A DNA stretch of 14,654 nucleotides from Alcanivorax sp. UBA4485 (lineage in GTDB: Bacteria > Pseudomonadota > Gammaproteobacteria > Pseudomonadales > Alcanivoracaceae). The translations under genes were made by a program, and so were the position numbers. The notes under the pieces are model-generated. The model did not search any database. It saw only the letters and a list, made by a program, of their open reading frames with translations, and was not told the origin of the DNA. Where the stretch lies: NCBI GenBank assembly GCA_002389055.1, contig DGNT01000090.1, positions 10,808-25,461 on the forward strand. The letters are read 5' to 3'. Below are positions 1 to 7,781 of this stretch, piece by piece (the stretch's first letter is position 1; every line of letters begins with the position of its first letter).

Positions 1-1
1 G

Positions 2-115
2 TGGCGTGTCCTGGACGGGCCCACCCGATCCCGGCGCGGGCCTTCTGGAGAGAAAGCCGCTGCTGAAGCGAGCGGCCAATACCAAATTGACATCACCCGG
101 AAAAAATTCGAGTAA
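2..115 (+). CDS. Possible C-terminal end of an upstream gene (partial)
   Basis: One plus-strand frame is open from the window edge to a TAA at 113-115. It would give about 37 residues ending in QYQIDITRKKFE. Third-position GC is not clearly biased, so coding is doubtful. I do not recognise a family. The alternative is that these bases are simply the leader region of the next gene; a perfect TTGACA lies inside this stretch. Confidence 0.2.
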   Translation, partial: WRVLDGPTRSRRGPSGEKAAAEASGQYQIDITRKKFE

Positions 116-116
116 C
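87..116 (+). promoter_or_regulatory. Candidate sigma-70 promoter for the small-protein/hydrolase operon
   Basis: A perfect -35 hexamer TTGACA sits at 87-92. After an 18-base spacer comes AGTAAC (111-116), a weak -10 match with three of six bases. Transcription would start near 123, about 28 bases before the ATG at 151. The position suits the gene, but the -10 box is poor. Confidence 0.35.
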
Positions 117-150
117 CTGTACCGGTCTCCAGACACACAAGGGTATTGCC

Positions 151-330
151 ATGGGCGACGTGGTCCCCTTCAAGAAACCGGATGCAAAGAAACCCAAAAA
201 GGGCCTGTGCCAGCACGGCTTCCATAAATGGACAGTGGTTAAGAACACCCGGTTCGACAGCCAGCAGGGCAAACTGGTCACCCGCTACCAATGCGAGCGC
301 TGCGGCAAACAAAAAGTCGAAGCGCGTTAG
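151..330 (+). CDS. Conserved small Cys/His protein, putative zinc-binding
   Basis: This 59-residue protein has a Lys-rich N-terminus (KKPDAKKPKK, residues 8-17). A Cys20/His22/His25 cluster and a C48-x-x-C51 pair follow, an arrangement like a small zinc ribbon. A central stretch (HKWTVVKNTRFDSQQGKLVT) resembles short uncharacterised proteins I recall from Pseudomonas and relatives; that is memory, not a search. The start is the ATG at 151, preceded by a weak AGGG. The stop is 11 bases before the DUF1272 gene, which itself overlaps the hydrolase, so all three are probably co-transcribed. Function is unknown; binding of a metal or nucleic acid is a guess from the residues. Confidence 0.75.
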   Translation: MGDVVPFKKPDAKKPKKGLCQHGFHKWTVVKNTRFDSQQGKLVTRYQCERCGKQKVEAR

Positions 331-341
331 GAGTACACCGA

Positions 342-530
342 ATGTTGGAAATGAAAACCGAGTGCGAACACTGCCACGACGCGCTGATCGAGCAGGGCGA
401 AGTCTATATCTGCTCCTACGAGTGCACCTTCTGCGTGGACTGCTGCACCGCCCTGGGCGGGCTCTGTCCGAATTGCGGCGGCGAGTTACTGCGCCGGCCG
501 CGCCGCCCGGAAGTGGCGAAAACCGCATGA
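342..530 (+). CDS. DUF1272 domain protein, Cys-rich putative zinc-binding
   Basis: This is a 62-residue protein with nine cysteines: C8-x-x-C11, C24, C28-x-x-C31, C34-C35 and C42-P-N-C45. The pattern CEHC / CSYECTFCVDCC / CPNCGGEL is typical of DUF1272, whose function is not established. The spacing resembles treble-clef or double zinc-ribbon proteins, so zinc binding is likely. I chose the ATG at 342 because the family begins only a few residues before the first Cys and an AGGAG sits at 330-334. The TGA overlaps the hydrolase ATG (ATGA at 527-530), which indicates translational coupling. The C-terminus is short and basic (RRPRRPEVAK). Confidence 0.85.
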   Translation: MLEMKTECEHCHDALIEQGEVYICSYECTFCVDCCTALGGLCPNCGGELLRRPRRPEVAKTA

Positions 531-1402
531 GCCAGGCGGCCACGGCCAGCGCCGGCCATCACGTCGATACCGCCGGCGGTTACCGGGTGCCGGTGACCTG
601 GTATGCGGGCGCGGAGGACAAGCCGGTGCTGATACTGCTGCCGGCGCTGGGCGTGGCGGCGCGCTTTTACGACAAGCTGGCCGCCACCCTGGCCGAGAGC
701 GGGCTTAATCTGGCGGTGATGGAGCAGCGTGGCCAGGGCGAGAGCGCCTTGCGCCCCGGTCGGCGCCACAACTGGGGCTTCGCCGAGGTGCTTGATAACG
801 ACCTGCCGGCGCTGCTCGATTGGGCTGAAGCGCAGCGGCCCGGCGCACCGCTTTATCTGATGGGCCACAGCCTGGGCGGCCATTTCGCCGCCATCACCGC
901 CGGGCGTTTCGCCGACCGCATCAGTGGTTTGCTGCTGGTGGCCACCGGCAGCCCCTGGTGGCAGGCCTTTGTCGGCGCCGCCGGGGCGCTCAACGATAAA
1001 AGCGTGCGCAGGCTGATCCGGCTGATCCCGCCGGCCAATCTGCTGTTCGGGTACTTCCCCGGCGAGCGCATCGGCTTCGGCGGTGACGAAGCGCGCGGCA
1101 TCATGAACGACTGGCGCACCCTGGCGCAGCACAACCGCTACCAGGCCCGGGGCCTGGCGGAGGATCTGGACGCCGCCGTGGCCGGCTATACCGGGCCGGT
1201 GCTGGCGGTGCGGCTGGCGGACGACGCCCTGGCCCCGGAAGCGTCGGTGAAAGCGGTGACCGACAAATTCCGCAAGGCCCCGCTCACTCAGCGGGTGATT
1301 ACCGCCGAACAACTCGGTGACCGTGCCGATCATTTTCGCTGGGCGCGCCAGGCCCGGGTCGTTGCCGATCTGGTCACGCCCTTTGTTGCCGGTCCCCGAT
1401 AG
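527..1402 (+). CDS. Alpha/beta hydrolase (serine hydrolase family)
   Basis: This is a 291-residue alpha/beta-fold hydrolase with no signal peptide, so it is probably cytoplasmic. The nucleophile elbow is GHSLGG with Ser115. Asp232 or Asp233 (RLADD) and His269 (ADHF) fit the acid and base positions of the triad. An oxyanion-loop region (LLPALGVAARFY) sits near residues 37-48, and QRGQGES at 67-73 is typical of the serine aminopeptidase S33/lysophospholipase group. The substrate cannot be told from sequence. The ATG at 527 overlaps the stop of the DUF1272 gene. The same frame stays open much further upstream, but that part is antisense or out-of-frame coding over the two small genes and is excluded. 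Confidence 0.88.
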   Translation: MSQAATASAGHHVDTAGGYRVPVTWYAGAEDKPVLILLPALGVAARFYDKLAATLAESGLNLAVMEQRGQGESALRPGRRHNWGFAEVLDNDLPALLDWAEAQRPGAPLYLMGHSLGGHFAAITAGRFADRISGLLLVATGSPWWQAFVGAAGALNDKSVRRLIRLIPPANLLFGYFPGERIGFGGDEARGIMNDWRTLAQHNRYQARGLAEDLDAAVAGYTGPVLAVRLADDALAPEASVKAVTDKFRKAPLTQRVITAEQLGDRADHFRWARQARVVADLVTPFVAGPR

Positions 1403-1497
1403 CGGTAATCTTGCCCCTTCGCCCGGCAACCACCAGACCGTACCCGCATGGCCCGCCATTCAGAGATAACCACAACCGACCGGCCCGGAGCCCGCCC

Positions 1498-2295
1498 GTG
1501 AGCGGCCCGATCCTGATCTTCGATTCCGGGGTCGGCGGCCTGTCGGTGGTCAAAGCCCTGCGCGAGCAGATGCCCGGCGCGCCGCTCGCCTATGTGTGCG
1601 ACAACGCCGCGCTGCCCTACGGCACCAAGCCGGACATCTGGCTGGTGCAGCGCATCGTCCAGGTGTGCCGGGCGGCGGTGGCCGCCAGCGGCGCCCGGGT
1701 GCTGGTGGTGGCCTGCAACACCGCCAGCACGCTGGCGCTGGACGCGCTGCGCGCCGCGCTGACCATCCCGGTGGTGGGCACCGTGCCCGCCATTAAACCC
1801 GCCGCCGCGCTCAGCCGCAGCGGCGTGATCGGGCTGCTGGCCACCTCCGCCACCGTTACCCGTCCCTATACGGATAACCTGATCCGCGACTTCGCCGGCC
1901 ACTGCACCGTGGTGCGGGTGGCCGCCGACGGTCTGGTGGAGCAGGCCGAGCGGCTGCTGGCCGGCGAGCCGGTGGACGGCGCCGTCATCGACGCCGGCCT
2001 GGCGCCGCTGTGGCACGCGCCGACCCTGGACACCGTGGTGCTCGGCTGCACCCACTTCCCGCTGCTGCGCGACCGGCTCAACGCCCGCGCCCCGCGCCCG
2101 GTGGACTGGGTGGATTCCGGCAGCGCCATTGCCCGGCGCGTGGCCCAGGTGGCGGCGGACGAGTCCGGCGGTAGTGTGTCCGGCCTCAGCTGGGCGACGG
2201 GCTCATTGCGCCCTGGCTTGCAAGCGGGGCTCGCCACTTTTGGCTTCGCCGCACCCGCGGTGCTGTCGGCATCTGTGATTGAATCGGCGATGTAG
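1498..2295 (+). CDS. murI: Glutamate racemase
   Basis: MurI interconverts L- and D-glutamate in the cytoplasm, supplying D-Glu for peptidoglycan. It is cofactor-independent and uses two cysteines. All hallmarks are present in the 265 residues: FDSGVGGLS with Asp9, the PYG motif near 40-42, ACNTAST with Cys73 and LGCTHFPLL with Cys184. I chose GTG at 1498 because the conserved core (GPILIFDSGVGG) starts at once and a GGAG lies upstream. A longer in-frame ATG at 1411 would add 29 proline/arginine-rich residues not expected in the family. It lies 95 bases after the hydrolase gene, so it may share its transcript. A REP-type repeat begins 24 bases after the stop. Confidence 0.95.
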   Translation: MSGPILIFDSGVGGLSVVKALREQMPGAPLAYVCDNAALPYGTKPDIWLVQRIVQVCRAAVAASGARVLVVACNTASTLALDALRAALTIPVVGTVPAIKPAAALSRSGVIGLLATSATVTRPYTDNLIRDFAGHCTVVRVAADGLVEQAERLLAGEPVDGAVIDAGLAPLWHAPTLDTVVLGCTHFPLLRDRLNARAPRPVDWVDSGSAIARRVAQVAADESGGSVSGLSWATGSLRPGLQAGLATFGFAAPAVLSASVIESAM

Positions 2296-2319
2296 TTGGC
2301 CTTTGCGGCTCGCTCGATA

Positions 2320-2381
2320 CAGACTTCTGGAATCCTGCCGGCCGGCGTTGCCGGCCTTTCGCGGGCGAGGCCCGCTCCCAC
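2320..2381 (-). repeat. REP-type double-hairpin element, copy 1
   Basis: Read on the minus strand, this starts GTGGGAGC and has hairpin 1 (2361-2375: GCGGGC, loop CTC, GCCCGC) and hairpin 2 (2340-2356: GGCCGGC, loop AAC, GCCGGCC). It then has a tail GGCAGGATTCCAGAAGTCTG. A second copy near 14553 shares the head, hairpin 1 and the tail, while hairpin 2 has a different sequence and is still a perfect stem. The element lies between convergent murI and the minus-strand hydrolase, where it could also stop transcripts. The head matches the general form of REP repeats in Pseudomonas-like genomes. Confidence 0.8.
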
Positions 2382-2403
2382 CGCTCGCTTCAAACAGAGT
2401 CGT

Positions 2404-3369
2404 TTAGGGCGCGGTCAGCCAGGCCTGAATGGTTTCGCGGGTTTCGGCGCTATTGATGATTTCCAGGTGGCCGACCCCTTCCAGTATCTGAACCTCGGCG
2501 TGTTCGGCGTGCTCGCGGAACAGGGGCGCGTAGGCGTCGCTGTGGAAGCTGCTGTCGGCGCTGCCGGCCAGCACCAGAGTGGGCGCGCGCAGCGCCGCCA
2601 GATCGGCGCCGTAGTCGTCGCGCGGGTGCATGGACGTCTGCAGGCGGTAGCTGTAGGCCAGGGTTTCGGTGCCATCGCGCACGGCTTCCGGCATGTTGAA
2701 TTCGATCACGGTGAGGTCGTTCAAGCCGGTGATGCCGATGCTGTTCAACATGCCGAGCAGGATCAGCCGGGGCACTTTCGGATTCGCCCAATCCGAGTTG
2801 CTGTCCGCGCTGGTGGGCGCGCTGTGATGGATGTAGGGCGCCAGCAGAATATAACCGTCCACGGGCACTTGCGGATTGCCGCCGGCGTAGCGGATCGCCA
2901 GGCCGCCGCCGCTGGAATGGCCGGCCAGGAACAACGACGCCTCCGGGTGCGCCCGTTGCACCAGCCCCAGGAAGTCGTCCAGGTCGTCCTCAAGCTGGCC
3001 GATATAATCCACATCGCCACGGCGTGCCGGGGCCGGGCCGTGGCCGCGCAGGTCCGGCGTATAAACACGGACGTCGCCGCTTTCGGCGAGGCCGGCGGCG
3101 AGCGGCTGCAGATAGGCACTGTGATAGCCGGAACCGTGCAGCAGCACGATCACCTGTTCCGCGTCGCCTTCATCGCCGTAGGCCCGGTAGTGCAGGGTGG
3201 TGCCGTCCCGGGCCTGGTACGGGTGCAACGCCGGCGGTGTGCCGCCACCGGTCACCTGTTCGAAATCCATGCGGCTGTCCTGTTGGCTCCAGGCCGGTGC
3301 GGCGAGCAGCGTCAGCAGAGCGCTGATCAAGCCGAGCGTGTAGCCGGCGCGGTGTCCGATGCGCCACAT
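2404..3369 (-). CDS. Secreted alpha/beta hydrolase (monoacylglycerol-lipase-like)
   Basis: This 321-residue protein begins with a signal peptide (hydrophobic stretch about 11-25, likely cleavage after AWS at 28), so it should be periplasmic or exported. The mature part is a full alpha/beta hydrolase: LLHGSG (76-81, oxyanion loop), TPDLRGHG (104-111), nucleophile GHSSGG with Ser152, Asp272 (AGSADSSF) and His301 (GVGHLEI). It looks like monoacylglycerol lipase or S33-type hydrolases; the substrate is unknown. It lies 76 bases downstream of the carboxylase on the same strand, and no clear terminator separates them, so read-through is possible. Being exported, it is not a substitute for the cytoplasmic allophanate hydrolase usually found here. 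The ribosome site is weak (GGGGG). Confidence 0.85.
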   Translation of the reverse strand: MWRIGHRAGYTLGLISALLTLLAAPAWSQQDSRMDFEQVTGGGTPPALHPYQARDGTTLHYRAYGDEGDAEQVIVLLHGSGYHSAYLQPLAAGLAESGDVRVYTPDLRGHGPAPARRGDVDYIGQLEDDLDDFLGLVQRAHPEASLFLAGHSSGGGLAIRYAGGNPQVPVDGYILLAPYIHHSAPTSADSNSDWANPKVPRLILLGMLNSIGITGLNDLTVIEFNMPEAVRDGTETLAYSYRLQTSMHPRDDYGADLAALRAPTLVLAGSADSSFHSDAYAPLFREHAEHAEVQILEGVGHLEIINSAETRETIQAWLTAP

Positions 3370-3445
3370 AAGGCCCCCGTCTTGTTCTGCTTAGGGTGCC
3401 CCGCACTGTGCGTTCTCCGTGCCGTCGTCGCAAGGCCCGGCGCCT

Positions 3446-6400
3446 TCAGCCGAGGATCATCACCGCCTGGCCGGCGTTGATCTGCTGGCCCTCCTGGCGG
3501 GCGATGTGCACCACCTTGCCGGCTTCCGGGGCGGCCACCTCGATTTCCATTTTCATGGATTCCAGCACCGCTACCACCTGGCCTTCTTCGACGGTGTCGC
3601 CTTCGGCTACGGTGAGCTTCCAGATGTTGCCGGCGGTGGGGGATTCCACCGGGGTGCCTTCGGGCAGGCTGTCCGCTTCGTCCGCGTTCAGGTCCTGCTG
3701 GGATTCGAAGTTGATCTGGCCGCTTTCCACCCAGCGTTGCAGTTCCTCGTCGAAGGCTTGGTTGCGGGCGTCGGTGAAGGTGCGGATGGAGGCGTCGTTC
3801 TGTTCCAGGAAACGCTGGTACTCACCCAGGTTGAAGGTGGTCTCCTCGACCCGGAACGGGTAGCGACCCTTGGGGAAGTCGCGGCGGATTTGTTGCAGCT
3901 CCTCGGCGCTGACTTCGTAGAAGCGGATCTGGTCGAAAAAACGCAGCAGCCAGGGTTGGGTGAACGCCTCGGTGCGGTGGAAGCGGTTCCACATCTGCAT
4001 GGTGCGGCCCACGAACTGATAGCCGCCGGGCCCTTCCATGCCGTAGACGCACAGATAAGAGCCGCCGATGCCCACCGAGTTTTCCGCGGTCCAGGTGCGG
4101 GCCGGGTTGTACTTGGTGGTCACCAGCCGGTGGCGCGGGTCGTAGGGGGTGGCCACCGGCGCGCCGAGATAGACGTCGCCCAGGCCCATCACCACATAAC
4201 TGGCCTCGAACAGAATTTTCTTCACCTCGTCGATGCTGTCCAGGCCGTTGATACGGCGGATGAACTCGATGTTGCTGGGGCACCAGGGCGCATCCTTGCG
4301 CACCGACTGGGTGTATTTCTCGATCGCCAGGCGGCAGGCTTCGTCGTCCCAGCTGAGCGGCAGGTGGACGATGCGCGAGGGCACTTCCAGGTCGTCCTGC
4401 TTGTCCAGGGTCAGCTCGGCCCGTTTCAGGATCTCCAACAATTCCTGGCGCGGCAGCACGGACGGCTCGAAATGCACCTGCAGGGAGCGGATGCCCGGGG
4501 TCAGTTCGAGAATGCCGTCGAGCTGTTGGTGTTCCAGCCACAGCATCAGCGCGTGGGCCCGGAATCGCAGCCGCAGGTCCAGTTCCAGCGGGCCGTATTC
4601 CACCAGCAGGTAGCGGTCGCCGGCGGCGCGGTAGACCACCTCCGGGCCGTCTTCCTGTTCTTCCAGCCGGTCCAGGACCGGCGTGGTCACGGCGGCCGGG
4701 GCCGGGTCCAGCGTTGGCGCCTCGAGGGCGGCCAGGCAGGCGTCCTGTTCCGCCGCCAAGCGGTCGGCGTCGTCCAGGCTGAGCGGCACGAAGCGGATGC
4801 GGTCGCCGGCCTTGAGCTGGCCCAGCTTCCAGCGGTCCGCTGAGATCACCGTGGCCGGGCACACGAAGCCGCCCAGGGAGGGGCCGTCCGGCCCCAGGAT
4901 CACCGGCATGTCGCCGGTGAAGTCCACGGTGCCCACGGCGTAGGCATTGTCGTGAATGTTGGACGGGTGCATGCCCGCTTCGCCGCCGTCGCTGCGCGCC
5001 CATTCCGGTTTCGGGCCCACCAGGCGGATGCCGGTGCGGCTGGAGTTGTAGTGCACCTGCCAGTCGGCGCGGAAGAAGGTGGCCATGTCGTCGTCGGTGA
5101 AAAAGTCCGGTGCGCCGTGGGGGCCGTAGATCACGCGCAGTTCCCAGTTGTCGCCCAGCGACGGTTTCAGGCTGTCGGGCACCGCCATCGGAGCATTATC
5201 CGCCGCCGGGTCCGCGTTGAAGTGCAGCACGTCGCCGGTGCGGATGGCGCGCCCGCCGTGGCCGCCGAACTGCCCCAGGGTGAAGGTGCTGCGCGAGCCC
5301 AGGTAGGGCTGACACTGCAGCCCGCCGGCGAGCGTCAGATAGGCGCGGGCGCCGTCGCCGCGCACCTTGCCCAGCTTGAGGGTCTGGCCGGCGGCGACGG
5401 AAACCGACTGGTAGCTCGCCACCGGCTCGCCGTCCAGGGTGGCGCCCATGTCCGCGCCGGTGAGCGCGAAGCGGGTGCCGTGGTTGAAGCGCAGGGTGGG
5501 ACCGTTGAGGGTGAATTCCAGACCGGCGGCGTCCTCGGCGTTGCCGAGAATACGGTTGCCGAGGCGGAAGCTGAGCGCGTCGAAGGGGCCGGACGGCGGT
5601 ACGCCGATCGGCCAGTAGCCGCGCCGGCCCGGGTAGTCCTGCACCGTGGTCAGGGTGCCGCCGGCGAGCACGTCCAGGGTGGTGGGGTGGTAGTCGAACC
5701 CGTTCAGGTAGCGGGTGGTCATTTCGCCGTTCTGGAACACGCTGTCGGCGAGAATCGCCAGCACATAGTCGCGGTTGGTTTCGATGCCTTCCACGCAGGT
5801 GTGTTCCAGGGTGCGTTGCAGGGCGGCCAGCGCGGCTTTGCGGTCCGCTTCGAACACGATCAGCTTGGCCAGCATCGGGTCGTACAGCGGTGAGACCGTC
5901 AGGCCTGGTTCGATCCAATGGTCGATGCGCAGGGCTTGCCCATCGGCCTCGGGGAACTCGGCGGTGGTAAGCAGGCCGGCGTTGGGCTGGAAGTCCTTGT
6001 TGGGGTCTTCCGCGTACAGGCGCGCCTGCAACGCATGGCCGCGCGGTTTGAGATCGTCGCCCAGGGCCGCCAGCGGTGGCAGTTCGCCGGCGGCCAGCTG
6101 CACCATCCAGCGCACCAGGTCGATGCCGAACACCTGCTCGGTAACGCCATGCTCCACCTGCAGGCGGGTGTTCACCTCCAGAAAGTAGAAGCGGTTACTG
6201 TCCTGATCAAGGATGAACTCCACGGTGCCGGCGTTGCGGTAATCCACCGCCGCCACCAGACGGCGGGCGGTGTCGTGCAGGGTGGCGCGCACTTCGTCCG
6301 GCAGGTTGGGGGCCGGGGTTTCTTCCAGCACTTTCTGGTGGCGGCGCTGGGCGGAGCAGTCCCGTTCACCCAATGCCAGCGCGCCGCCGGCGCCGTCGCC

Positions 6401-7039
6401 GAATACCTGCACTTCGATATGGCGGGCCCGTTCGATGTATTTTTCCAGGAACACACCGTCGTTGGAAAAGTTGTTGGCGCTCAGCCGGCGCACGCTGTCC
6501 CAGGCCTTTTCCAGGCCGGCGGCGTCGTGGCAGATCTGCATGCCGATGCCGCCGCCACCCGCGGTGCTCTTGAGCATCACCGGGTAGCCGATCTTGTCAG
6601 CGGCTTGGAGTGCCGCCGCCGGGTCTTCCAGCAGCCCGGTGCCGGGGAGCAGGGGCACGTCGTTGTCTTCCGCCAGGGCGCGGGCGGTGTGCTTCAGGCC
6701 GAAGTCGCGCATCTGTTGCGCGGTGGGGCCGATAAAAGCGATGCCGTTGGTTTCGCACCGCTCCACGAATTCGGGGTTTTCACTGAGAAAGCCGTAGCCG
6801 GGGTGCACCGCGTCGATGCCGTGTTCGGCCATCAGCGCGAACAGCTTGTCCTGGTTCAGGTAGGTCTGCGCGGCGTTGCCGTCGCCCAGGTACAGCGCCT
6901 GGTCCGCCAGGGCCACGTGGCGGGATTCGGTGTCCGCGTCGGCGTAGATCGCCACGCTGGTAACGTCCAGCTCCTTGAGGGTGCGGATGATGCGGGTGGC
7001 GATGGCGCCGCGGTTGGCGATCAAAACCTTGTTGAACAT
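3446..7039 (-). CDS. Biotin-dependent guanidine carboxylase (usually annotated urea carboxylase)
   Basis: This 1197-residue cytoplasmic enzyme carboxylates guanidine (or urea) with ATP, bicarbonate and biotin. Residues 1-450 are the biotin carboxylase domain, with glycine loop GGGGIGM (161-167), RRHQKVLEE (232-240) and EVNTRLQVEHG (288-298). The carboxyltransferase half starts near 455 and holds the KipA-like part (VQDYPGRRGYWPIGVPPSGP, 466-485) and the KipI-like part (YLLVEYGPLELDLRLR, 810-825, to about 1010). A biotin carrier domain closes it, with the biotin lysine in ESMKMEIEV at Lys1163. All expected domains are intact and the length is normal for the bacterial stand-alone enzyme. The start is the ATG at 7039, since homology begins at MFNKVLIANRG; an earlier ATG at 7123 adds an unlikely 28 residues. 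The guanidine-I riboswitch and CgdAB-type partners favour guanidine over urea. No allophanate hydrolase follows. Confidence 0.93.
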   Translation of the reverse strand: MFNKVLIANRGAIATRIIRTLKELDVTSVAIYADADTESRHVALADQALYLGDGNAAQTYLNQDKLFALMAEHGIDAVHPGYGFLSENPEFVERCETNGIAFIGPTAQQMRDFGLKHTARALAEDNDVPLLPGTGLLEDPAAALQAADKIGYPVMLKSTAGGGGIGMQICHDAAGLEKAWDSVRRLSANNFSNDGVFLEKYIERARHIEVQVFGDGAGGALALGERDCSAQRRHQKVLEETPAPNLPDEVRATLHDTARRLVAAVDYRNAGTVEFILDQDSNRFYFLEVNTRLQVEHGVTEQVFGIDLVRWMVQLAAGELPPLAALGDDLKPRGHALQARLYAEDPNKDFQPNAGLLTTAEFPEADGQALRIDHWIEPGLTVSPLYDPMLAKLIVFEADRKAALAALQRTLEHTCVEGIETNRDYVLAILADSVFQNGEMTTRYLNGFDYHPTTLDVLAGGTLTTVQDYPGRRGYWPIGVPPSGPFDALSFRLGNRILGNAEDAAGLEFTLNGPTLRFNHGTRFALTGADMGATLDGEPVASYQSVSVAAGQTLKLGKVRGDGARAYLTLAGGLQCQPYLGSRSTFTLGQFGGHGGRAIRTGDVLHFNADPAADNAPMAVPDSLKPSLGDNWELRVIYGPHGAPDFFTDDDMATFFRADWQVHYNSSRTGIRLVGPKPEWARSDGGEAGMHPSNIHDNAYAVGTVDFTGDMPVILGPDGPSLGGFVCPATVISADRWKLGQLKAGDRIRFVPLSLDDADRLAAEQDACLAALEAPTLDPAPAAVTTPVLDRLEEQEDGPEVVYRAAGDRYLLVEYGPLELDLRLRFRAHALMLWLEHQQLDGILELTPGIRSLQVHFEPSVLPRQELLEILKRAELTLDKQDDLEVPSRIVHLPLSWDDEACRLAIEKYTQSVRKDAPWCPSNIEFIRRINGLDSIDEVKKILFEASYVVMGLGDVYLGAPVATPYDPRHRLVTTKYNPARTWTAENSVGIGGSYLCVYGMEGPGGYQFVGRTMQMWNRFHRTEAFTQPWLLRFFDQIRFYEVSAEELQQIRRDFPKGRYPFRVEETTFNLGEYQRFLEQNDASIRTFTDARNQAFDEELQRWVESGQINFESQQDLNADEADSLPEGTPVESPTAGNIWKLTVAEGDTVEEGQVVAVLESMKMEIEVAAPEAGKVVHIARQEGQQINAGQAVMILG

Positions 7040-7059
7040 GACGTCGGCTCTCTTGCGAG

Positions 7060-7075
7060 GGCGGGCCGTCCCGCC
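7060..7075 (-). other. GC-rich intercistronic hairpin before the carboxylase
   Basis: The 89-base gap between the UAAP1 gene and the carboxylase is the widest inside the operon. It holds a stem GGCGGG/CCCGCC around loop ACGG, ending 20 bases before the carboxylase ATG. A smaller GGGG-ACGA-CCCC stem lies further up. There is no U-run, so this is not a classical terminator. The following ribosome site is poor (AGAGAG), so the hairpin could set carboxylase levels or protect mRNA ends; this is inference. Confidence 0.4.
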
Positions 7076-7128
7076 GTTGTGTTTCCTTGCGCCGGGGTCG
7101 TCCCCGGGGGCGTCTTGAATCAACGCCG

Positions 7129-7764
7129 TTACCAGATCAGCACTTCAATGGGCGTCGGGTTGTAGCCGTTGCACGGGTTGTTGAGCTGCGGGCAGTTCGA
7201 GATCAGCACGGTGGTGTTGATCAGTGCTTTCAGTTCCACGTACTTGCCCGGCGCGGAGATGCCGTCCTCGAAGGTCAGGCCGCCTTCGGCGGTGACCGGC
7301 ACGTTCATGAAGAAATTGATGTTGTGGGCGATGTCCCGTTTGCTCAGCCCGTACTCTTCATGCTCGTTGATCGCCAGCATCCAACTGTCCCGGCAGGCGT
7401 GCATGCAGCGTTTTTCCAGGTCGTAGCGCACGGTGTTGCTTTCCGTGGCGCAGGCGCCACCCAGGGTGTCGTGCCGGCCGCAGGTGTCGGCGGTGATTTC
7501 CAGCATCGGGTCGTTGCGGTTGGAGCGCAGCACCGTGCCGGCGGTGAGGTAGACGTTGCCCTGTTCGCGGATGGTGTCCACGGCGCTGTAGCGTTCGGCG
7601 CTGTCGTCGGCGTTGAAGAACAGGGTGTCGGCGGCCTGGTTGCCTTCCAGGTCCAGAATCCGCACCGTCTCGCCTTTCTTCACCACTTTCAGAAAATAGT
7701 CGCCGGCGGGAACGGTTTCCCGGAAGGTGGCGTCTTCGGGTTTGAGCGTGCTCTCTTTGATCAT
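7129..7764 (-). CDS. Urea carboxylase-associated protein 1 (DUF1989), carboxyguanidine deiminase subunit (CgdAB)
   Basis: This 211-residue DUF1989 protein is one half of the heteromeric carboxyguanidine deiminase that converts carboxyguanidine to allophanate and ammonia in the cytoplasm (established for this gene context). Visible family features are DLEGNQAADTLFF (38-50), the TCGRHDTLGGAC block (Cys95, His98, Asp99, Cys105) and ISNCPQLNNPC near the C-terminus (Cys191, Cys198). Compared with its partner, the HTCPH residues around the last Cys are replaced (SNCPQ), which suggests unequal roles for the two subunits. The start at 7764 has a strong AAGGAGG five bases upstream. It follows UAAP2 by 17 bases. 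I am sure of the family; which subunit letter applies I leave open. Confidence 0.92.
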   Translation of the reverse strand: MIKESTLKPEDATFRETVPAGDYFLKVVKKGETVRILDLEGNQAADTLFFNADDSAERYSAVDTIREQGNVYLTAGTVLRSNRNDPMLEITADTCGRHDTLGGACATESNTVRYDLEKRCMHACRDSWMLAINEHEEYGLSKRDIAHNINFFMNVPVTAEGGLTFEDGISAPGKYVELKALINTTVLISNCPQLNNPCNGYNPTPIEVLIW

Positions 7765-7781
7765 CTCGTCCTCCTTACGGC

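Noticed and set aside
146..526. N-terminal extension of the alpha/beta hydrolase frame
   Set aside because: This part overlaps two better supported small genes in other frames and shows no homology-like features; the real start is the ATGA overlap at 527.
1411..1497. Longer N-terminus for glutamate racemase
   Set aside because: The 29 extra residues are Pro/Arg-rich and the family core starts immediately after the GTG at 1498.
2196..2295. Possibility that the murI C-terminus is a repeat-derived or frameshifted tail
   Set aside because: The ATGSLRPGLQAGLATFGFAAP stretch fits the ordinary C-terminal helix of the family and total length is normal; the REP element begins only after the stop.
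2296..3480. Plus-strand frame running on after murI through the hydrolase region
   Set aside because: It begins without a ribosome site, crosses the REP element and mirrors the minus-strand hydrolase, which has a signal peptide and full triad.
3419..4843. Long plus-strand frame (474 codons) opposite the carboxylase
   Set aside because: It is the antisense shadow of a GC-rich gene: His/Gln/Val/Gly-rich low-complexity translation, no domain, and the minus strand codes for an intact carboxylase.
5918..7165. Long plus-strand frame (415 codons) opposite the biotin carboxylase domain
   Set aside because: Same antisense artefact; the opposite strand has every catalytic motif in frame.
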